The position numbers and the translations under genes were made by a program. Shown one piece after another: positions 56,978 to 64,000 of a stretch of DNA of 64,000 nt. The DNA is taken from NCBI GenBank assembly GCA_028554755.1, contig JAPTOF010000007.1, forward strand, positions 2,140,001-2,204,000. Direction: 5' to 3'. The number at the start of each line of letters is the position of its first letter. Position 1 is the stretch's first letter. This DNA comes from Cordia subcordata (lineage: Eukaryota > Streptophyta > Magnoliopsida > Boraginales > Cordiaceae). The notes beneath the pieces were generated by a model, which saw only the letters and a program-made list of their open reading frames with translations, had not been told where the DNA came from and did not search any database.

Positions 56978-57361
56978 TGTTTCTAAACAATAAAGACTAA
57001 TTTAACTATATTTACAAAACATTGAAGACTTATTTAAATATTTTAAAACAATGAGGACCAATTTAAAAATATGAGCAAACAATAAGGACATATTATGAAA
57101 TTAACCCAATGATAGAACATATTCAACCCTGGAGAAAAGAGTGAGGAAATTGATAGATAATTATTATTTAACAAAATTAAATTTCAACTTTTTTTTCAAA
57201 AGTTAAGAAATTTAGCCTTTCAGTCATTTAATACGTTAATTATTTTAGTTTTTTCAGTATAGAAATAGTAATTTTTTTTTCAGTTGTAAAAATATATGAT
57301 ATATTTATGTTATGGTAATAAGTTAAAACATAAATAATATAGCCTAATTGATTAGAATATT

Positions 57362-58014
57362 TGAGTTTCCAAAAATTAGGCCAAACAAACTTATATTGGT
57401 GGATACACCCATCGGCATTTCGTTTCTCGCTCCTATTTCTCCGGTCAGGCGGTCCGGCAGGACCGCGTGCAGCGGCTTCATGCTTGACACGTTTAAGGCC
57501 CATTTTGTGTAAGGGTCGATCAATATCCAGCTTAGCTTCATATGCTTAAGACGTAACACGCCGTTATTGTCATAGTCGCCGTCGAGTTTGACCGGCGTCG
57601 GCACCGTCTCCTCTGGCCGGAAGAGGTCAATCTTGAAGCGTGAACTCTGGAACCTGCTTGTTGAAGTCTTGGTAACAATGACTCTTGAGCATATCAACTT
57701 TGCTTCAAAGTGGATATCAACAATCTTGATATGTTCTGTTGGTGGTCATCGTTGTTACGGTTGCGCGGCTGAACGTGGTGGTTGCGGACGCTGGTGAAGG
57801 CGTCGGAGAAGAACGAGCGGTGGCCGGAGGGGAACGTCGATATGGTGTTCTGGAGTAAAGGGTGTGTGGTGGAAGGCCAACAGGAATTGCAGATATCTTT
57901 CCAGAGCTTTTCTTCACTGCAGAGTTTGTTTAGGTTTGATGATACACAGCTTAGTGAAGCAAGAGTGGGGCCATCGAGTTTGGTCAAGATGTGGGCCCGA
58001 ATGATGTGCCCTCA
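57362..58014 (-). pseudogene. F-box protein pseudogene C (At2g27310/At2g36090-like)
   Basis: On the minus strand it opens within the F-box (HIIRAHILTKLDGPTLAS; LCSEEKLWKDICNSCWPST; TISTFPSGHRSFFSDAFTS). After a deletion and frame change near 57695 it continues MICSRVIVTKTSTSRFQSSR, FRPEETVPTPVKLDGDY and HMKLSWILIDPYTKWA, then LTGEIGARNEMPMGVSTNIS. It is cut at 57362 by the fold-back element. The 'ISAVDIHLEEKL' block is broken. Same orientation and neighbours as copy B. Confidence 0.85.
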
Positions 58015-58560
58015 GAAGTGTTTTGAAATTTTTAACTTTCAAATTTTAGTTTTTTTTTTTAAAACTCAATCCAATCAATCCAAATAGTTAATATATGCAA
58101 TTTTTTTTTTTTTTAGAAAAAGCATCTTTTCATAAAAAAAAAAAAGAAAGTCAATTTAAGTATGCCCTTAGAATAGTATTTAGCATTTTTACCTTTTCTT
58201 CTTTACCTAGATCTTTTCCTCTTTCTTTTTTCCAATCTTATTCATATATATGTTTGACCTGATTTTCTCTACCCTAATCCTATGTTCTATCTATTAAGGG
58301 AAACGTATTGTCTGTAATAGTGATGAAAACAGTTTATTAAAAATTTATTTTTCTATATTTTAATATAATAAATTTATTATTAAAGCATATGTGTAAGCGT
58401 AAATGTTATCTTATTTCAATAATATAATAACTATAATTATAATAATAATATTATATTTGTCTCCTTTTTATACTTTTACATTTATTATCTAACGTATACT
58501 CAATAATTTGGAAGGCATTTTCTTCACTTGAGCTAGTAATTAGCTAAATAACTATTTGTT
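58015..58560. other. AT-rich intergenic DNA between F-box C and the signal-peptide-like exon
   Basis: No gene is seen. It corresponds by position to 27.59-28.10 kb, and both contain 'TTAGCATTTTTACCTTTTC'-style text, supporting one duplicated block. Confidence 0.5.
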
Positions 58561-58584
58561 AGAACAAGGCTGGCTTGGTTTGAG

Positions 58585-58642
58585 ATGAACAAATTGATGA
58601 TGCTGGTTTTGGCGGCTTTATTGGTATTTGGCAACATATGCG
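58585..58642 (+). CDS. Candidate first exon of a small secreted protein (copy C)
   Basis: The ATG at 58585 gives MNKLMMLVLAALLVFGNIC, a near-ideal secretory signal peptide core, then a phase-1 junction G|GTGAGT with a consensus donor. Related sequences occur at 28117-28171 and about 59887. A possible acceptor (TTAATTGCAG|) lies at 58767-58776, but the next exon cannot be read with confidence. I do not recognise the protein. In plants, short signal peptide exons with phase-1 introns often start genes for small secreted or cysteine-rich proteins; that assignment is inference. Confidence 0.35.
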
Positions 58643-59850
58643 GTGAGTAAGGGGATTTCTCTTTTTCTTTTTCTTTTTTTTTTTGTCAGAACACATATTA
58701 TATTCATACAAAAAGTATATTATAAACTAATGCCACAAATTTAGTTAACATGGATAATTTTTATCTTAATTGCAGAAGCAATCTAATCAGTCAGGTGATT
58801 AACCCACCTAGAGACATGTTTGAAGGTATGACCAGAATAGAAAAAAGGTAAGAGAGACAAGGTGTTCCCTCGTAGATTGCAAGTATTTGGTGTTGGTCAA
58901 TGCTATGCTGCCACATGGAATCGTGTGGTTAAAATTATGTTTGTTTTGATGGATTCTGGAACTGAAAAAGCTGAAAATGTACGCTCTGTGGGGCGACCTG
59001 GGAGCTTAGGTTTAGCAAAACTAGTTAAATGTGGGAGCTTAGGTTGATTTTAGACTGTAGAAAAACTTTAGGATAATAATAGGCTACATCACAGAATATG
59101 AACCGAGTTAAGATCATAAATTAAACTAAATTAAGTATTGTCCTATTAAATGACTCTGATTATATGAATATAACAATGGCCATTATTTGTTGAGGATGTG
59201 CAAAATCTCATGTGAGTGTTCCTATCCAATATATTATAGGTCTCCTTCGGAAAACAAATCTCTCTTATTTTTTATTCATCCCAAATACATAAGAGGAATA
59301 GTATCAAACTTTCAATAAAATTAAACTAATTTGAATTTTTGTTTTAAAATTCAAATTCTTTATCAACATCTTCTAGGATTCAAATTCACTGAAATGGTCT
59401 AAAACAGACTGGATTAGACACATGTAGAGTGAAAAAGAAGGACAATGTGCATGTCATATGCTTATAATATTGATCTTATTTTTGAACAATTTTGAATTTT
59501 CGTACCATCCCATTTAACAAAAATAAAAGAACCTTTAATGATAAAAAAATGTAAATATGAAACTATGTAAAGAGATCATGTTATTTTAATTATGTTTACC
59601 TTTAACTTACGAGAAATGAAATAAAAAACATAATATAGAAGAAAACTATCATTTATGGCGTTACACCTTATTATGTATATATATATATATAATAAATATA
59701 TTATTATCTCACTTCAATGATGATGATGCTCCTTTTATATACTTTGACGTTTATCATTTAACTCAACAATTTGAAACATATTTTCTTCGTTTCAGCCAAT
59801 CAGTTCTATAGCTATTTGTTGGTAGCTAAAATGTAGAAGTTATTAACTCC
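58643..59850. other. Duplicated block C downstream, mostly non-coding
   Basis: Positions 58890-59250 match 59920-60260 and 28195-28500 (GGTGTTGGTCAATGC; GGGAGCTTAGGTT; CGAGTTAAGATCA; TATAACAATGGCCATTATT). A 61-codon plus frame at 58862-59047 is unsupported by any family. (TA)n lies at about 59672-59692. Confidence 0.45.
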
Positions 59851-60270
59851 CAAACAATTAAACAAGGCATGATTGCAAAAGAACAAATTGATGACGTTGG
59901 TTTTGCTATAATTGGTCAATGCCCTGTCAGGTGGAATCTTGTGTGTAACATTGTGTTTGTTTTGATAGATTATGCAACTGATGAATGCTGATAAAGGGGA
60001 GCTTAGGTTTAGCAAGACAAATATGGGCGGTTGGGTTGATATTAGAATGAAGAAAAACTTTAGGGCAAATATAGGTTACATGACACAATGAATCGAGTTA
60101 AGATCACAAATTAAATCAAACCAAGTCTTATCATATTAAATGTGACTAAATATATGAATTTAACAATGCCTATTATTTTTGTCAAGAATTTTCTCTTTTA
60201 TTAACTCTATACACGTGAGATCTCGTTTGAATGTTTTTATCCAACCTATTATAGGTCTTCTTCTACCCTT
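59851..60270 (+). repeat. Duplicated block D (second tandem unit)
   Basis: AAAGAACAAATTGATGACGT at about 59879 corresponds to the signal-peptide exon, but the ATG is lost and a deletion joins it to GGTCAATGCCCTGTCAGGTGG. The downstream text follows block C with an offset of about 1.03-1.3 kb. A degraded tandem duplicate of 58.58-59.25 kb. Confidence 0.5.
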
Positions 60271-61444
60271 CTTCTAGCTTACTGCACTCATATATCTGCA
60301 CATTGTAATAAGTGCCTCTACTAAATTACGTGTTAACATGTTAAAACTCTTCGTAACACTCTTCCTCATCTTAAGTTCAATCTAAGCCATCCTTACTTCT
60401 CGAATCATCTAGTTTCCAATGTCGTGCCTCTTGTTTTTCCCCATTCATTTTCTCTGTAACATATAAACATTATATTGATATTTTACCGCTCAACCCATTT
60501 AAGATATGTCGTATCTTTTAAGTTTTAACTATACACTTTTTTGTACACTTAATCCACTTTGTCCATTTTATTTTGATTCTCCGATCGACTCAGTTAATAA
60601 CAAAAAAGGCAAAAAGAAGAAAGCTGTATGAAATTTGTAACTTGAAAAAAAAATTTTGAAAAATATATAAACAATGATTTATGACCAAATTACTAAATCT
60701 ATTTCCCAAGTTATCATTAGATCTTGCAGGGTCATAAACCAGGTTGTGATATTAACTCTTCCGGGCTGACAATTGCACATATAAAACCTCTCTTGTCAGC
60801 ATTTTGTAGTTCAAATCGTCACAAGGCCCCGATCGTATAAGAGCCCATTTTTGGTTGGGAGCCTGGGTCAAGATATATGAACTTCACTGGAGAGGCTCAC
60901 ATTCGCCCTTTTTTTTTGTTTTTTTTTTTTTTGTGGATCCAAAAGAGTGGCTTATCTAAAATAAGTATGTTACAGTTCGCTTAGAATAGTTGTTCTCCAT
61001 GACAAATAATTTTTTTGTTAACACATCCCTCGTGTAATAAATATTTGTCTTGACTTTTGAACAAAGTTAAAGTTTAAAAAAAAAAACACAGACCATACAT
61101 TTTTCCCAAAACTAACACATTTTAGCTTCTTAAATTTTTTTTTTTTAAAAAATACTTTTAAAAAAAACTAATTTGGACGAACCTTTAGTGAGTCCAAAAA
61201 AGTCAAAATTAACGTAAAGTGATCATAATTGACATGGGACCTCTCATACACTTTCGAGTACTGGATTAGATCGAATTGGTATATATTTACCCATTGGATG
61301 GCTATTAAATATTAAGTCCTCGTAGTGTGCCAAATTGGAACCCTCATGGTTTCGAGTGTATATTGGGTTAGGCAGAATTGGTGCTTTACCTATTAATTGA
61401 CTATTTGAGATAGTTCAGTCATATTAAAGACGGCTTATGAAAAC
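60271..61444. other. AT-rich intergenic DNA, no gene seen
   Basis: No supported coding sequence, RNA gene or clear element. A poly-T tract lies at 60910-60932. Confidence 0.5.
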
Positions 61445-61680
61445 ACTTAGTATCTGTTTGAATTATCTTTTTTAAGAAAAAAAATACTTTTTTTTGGAAA
61501 AGTTATATTATTCTTGTAATAATTATTTGATTTGGATTCTAAAAAAACTGAAATTCCAAAAAAACATTCAAATACAGCTTTTTCTAGAAGTTAGAATTTT
61601 CAACTTATGAAAAAAAAATTGTTTTTCAAAATTTGTTAAAAAAAACGTTTTTAAGAAAAACCAATCTAAACGGGCCTTTA
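61445..61680. repeat. MITE related to the one in copia gag D
   Basis: CTGTTTGAATTATCTTTTTT at the left and AACCAATCTAAACGGGCC at the right match the module at 37316-37544, with the internal ACTGAAATTCC and AAATACAGCTTTTT phrases in the same order. There is no coding capacity. Confidence 0.6.
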
Positions 61681-61975
61681 TTAGAAGATGCAAGCTTGTT
61701 TTTGTGATACTCCGCACGAGAATTAGATAATTATGAGTTGGATGAAACACTTGGGGTAACTGATCTATTAATAATTCGAGTGTTAGTTTGATTTAAGTAG
61801 TTAAATCATCATGCAAGAATTGGTTAATCTTAAGACCTAACTTTAGTGAAGATCGATCAGTTTGATATTTCAAATAAACAAGAAAGAAAAAAAAATGAAA
61901 CAACTATTTTGAGTTAGGCAATAACATTAGATGAAGCAACAATTAGAAAACTACAGGATTGGTAGACACTAATAG
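61681..61975. other. Intergenic DNA between two MITEs
   Basis: About 300 bp, no gene or repeat recognised. Confidence 0.5.
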
Positions 61976-62245
61976 TGTGTTTGGAATGATTTTATTTTAA
62001 GATACTTATCCTATTGAAATTTGGAGATATCTTATAAGATTTAAGATATCTTATCATATGCATTATATATTCTATAGTTGTAAAAGATAAGATAGGAAGG
62101 ATTGCTTATTTCTTATAAGATAAAAAGTATAATTTTGTTTTAAATTTTCATAGGATGCATGATAAGATTTCTTAAATCTTATAAGATGTATCGTCATTTT
62201 AATAAAATAAATATTTTAAAATAAAATTATAATAAACAGAGCATA
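61976..62245. repeat. MITE-like element, family shared with 766-935
   Basis: The opening GTGTTTGGAATGATTTTAT and repeated AAGATATCTTATAAGAT palindromic words match the element at the start of the window. AT-rich, no ORF. Confidence 0.5.
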
Positions 62246-62812
62246 AATATGATCTATTTACACAATTAAATGTTCTTCTTCATTTCTAATCCGCAGCTTG
62301 TCAGAGAACAGCAAAAATCGCATCAGGGGTGGTCCAAAGTGATATAATAGCCTTATGGAAAAATATACGGATTTGGAATACATTAACTATGACGGCTCAA
62401 TGAGTTAAAAGTGGGGCAAATTGACTTTTCAAGTGCTACATTGAATTTTCGCAATCCACTAGTATAAAGAAAGAAGATTCAGAGCTTTATTTCACACAGA
62501 AGGTTCAAACAAGAGGTGTATAAACAATAAAATACTATTAGTAGCTAAAATATGTGTTGTTATTAGACTAAAATTAAATAAAAAAAGGTTAAAGATAAAG
62601 AAACTTATTAGATGATAAACTGAAATAAGATTATATTTAAAGAGCGATTAAAGATAGGGAGTGAGTTTATGATGGAATTTGATTAATTGTTTTTCTTTGA
62701 AGATGACCAACCATTGTGCTCTACTCAGCCTTATTGATGAACTCGAATTCAAGATTCGTAAGCTTCAAGTTAAGAGTACTACCACTAAATTATATTATCG
62801 TCATATTATAAT

Positions 62813-62849
<37 letters not shown>

Positions 62850-64000
62850 CTTTGAGCGAGTGGTCCAGACATAAGAGTTAAACATTTGGTGCATATTTGC
62901 AGTACTACATTTAATTATTGTTTAATTTCCAAACTTACAAGACTAAACATATGAAACAACTTATTAATATTGGTTAGATGGGTGTCCATTATACCCCAAC
63001 TTGCATAGAACAAGACTATGCCCACTTGCGGGATAAGTCCTAAAAATGGCAATGGATGTATAGAAATATGGATTAAGATCTTCTTACATTAAATTCTTTT
63101 TCACGCCCAATCCTTATCTTAAAAAATTACCTCTCGTATTGATATGATTGTAGTTTGCAATATCTTTCTATACAAGTAATGATGATTAGTGCCATTTGTT
63201 ATATTAACCCTACATTCATTTTACCTTACCGTGATTGGATTCGTTAAGTTGGGATCTTGAGCTGGCCCTGCAAGATCGATAACAAAAAAGCATCCAAAAT
63301 CTAAAACTACCAATGTAGTGCTAGCCAAATGCACTCCTAACCATCAATGTAGTGCCAACCAAATGTACTCCTACACTACTATGTTCAAGTCAATAAAATT
63401 CGATTTAAACAAGTTAAATATGGAGAGTGATTATATCGCTAATTTAAGTTACCCAACACAGAAATGGCCCCACTTATTCACAATAGCATGAAGATTCATC
63501 CCCTAAATTTTTCAAGATCTAATAAATATACATCTTTTTGTCTGGGAAATACTTTCAGATGGAGTTCCCATTTCAAATCGAAATAGGTTGGAAAAATATT
63601 CTTATCACAAAAGTAAGAAAACAAAAAATATACGAGTAACATAACAACACTCATTCCCGAATATATATGGAGATGAAGGAATTATATCATATTAAATTTC
63701 AAATAACAAACATCCTCATCATAACCAGAATTGACGTCGTATCAACCCCGTTGATCGATGATGATGGAGCACAATGGGTAGACATTATTATACAAGATAG
63801 TATAAATGGTACCAACCCAAAAGAATTAATAAATAATTAAAAAAAATAAAGGAGTAAAGATTATGAATCTTCACTTTTTCTTTACATCCGTGGAGAGATT
63901 AAGATCAATGGCTGATCATTTATAGAGAGACGTTACACATCTTCTATCATTCTTTAACCGTCTTCTTACTTTATGTGAGAAGTATATATCATTTTTGGAG
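62246..64000. other. AT-rich intergenic DNA with (TA)n at 62818-62846
   Basis: No gene is supported. The (TA)n microsatellite is followed by ordinary AT-rich sequence to the window end. Confidence 0.5.

Larger units (their letters stand above)
54755..57361. mobile_element. Nested fold-back element, copy 3, disrupted by a LINE
   Basis: The left arm begins GGGTAAAATGTACCAAATAC (54758). The inner palindrome spans about 55175-55690. Homology breaks at about 55690 where LINE sequence starts and resumes at about 56976 (GAATGTTTCTAAACAATAAAG). The right outer arm is cut at 57361, where F-box C begins. About 450 bp of element present in copy 2 is missing at the LINE junction. Confidence 0.7.

Noticed and set aside
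1..64000. CRISPR arrays, rRNA, tRNA genes, or an integrated pararetrovirus
   Set aside because: No regularly spaced repeats, no complete tRNA cloverleaf with A and B boxes, no rRNA text, and no movement or coat protein motifs; all reverse-transcriptase sequence fits Ty1/copia.

Overview
The window is nuclear DNA of a flowering plant, almost certainly a eudicot; I cannot name the species. The evidence is AT-rich intergenic DNA, Ty1/copia, hAT, CACTA, LINE and Helitron sequence, a CC-NB-ARC-LRR immune receptor, GT-AG introns, and F-box genes of the At2g27310/At2g36090 type. There is no bacterial, organellar or viral gene organisation, and no tRNA, rRNA or CRISPR array was seen. Most of the 64 kb is transposon debris around one intact-looking host gene.

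The central feature, 13.6-25.6 kb (+), is a CNL receptor whose open reading frame reaches a good splice donor (16408) 11 codons before its stop. Downstream lie five further exons encoding the C-terminal half of importin-alpha (ARM repeats about 4 to 10 plus the acidic tail). All exon junctions obey GT-AG and keep phase, giving a predicted 1183-residue NLR-ARM fusion (926 receptor residues plus 257 importin-alpha residues). A 4.7-kb copia element with a perfect 5-bp target duplication (CAATA) sits in its fourth intron. A second, broken copy of the same NLR-ARM arrangement lies at 48.0-51.4 kb. Small remnants of one importin-alpha exon occur at 13.3 kb, just upstream of the receptor start, and at 41.9 kb.

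Layout. 0-9 kb: AT-rich DNA, LINE and LARD-like remnants, and a 3'-truncated copia (A, minus). 9.0-10.8 kb: an F-box pseudogene split by a 1060-bp hAT element with an 8-bp target duplication. 11-13.4 kb: a copia LTR, MITE arms, CACTA-like subterminal repeats. 13.6-25.6 kb: the NLR-ARM gene and copia B. 25.8-28.5 kb: fold-back element, second F-box pseudogene, signal-peptide-like exon. 28.5-42.7 kb: gene-poor, with Helitron ends, several MITEs, a tandem duplication and a copia gag remnant. 42.7-47.8 kb: nearly complete copia C (minus, target duplication CCTTG). 47.9-51.4 kb: CACTA end and NLR-ARM pseudogene. 51.4-57.4 kb: tandemly duplicated 3' flank plus nested fold-back elements, one carrying a LINE ORF1 remnant. 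57.4-60.3 kb: third F-box pseudogene and two further signal-peptide-like units. 60.3-64 kb: AT-rich DNA with MITEs.

The order NLR-ARM, fold-back element, F-box (minus), signal-peptide exon (plus) occurs twice (13.6-28.5 and 48.0-60.3 kb), so the locus is a segmental duplication whose two halves decayed differently. Only the first NLR-ARM copy looks able to make a full protein.
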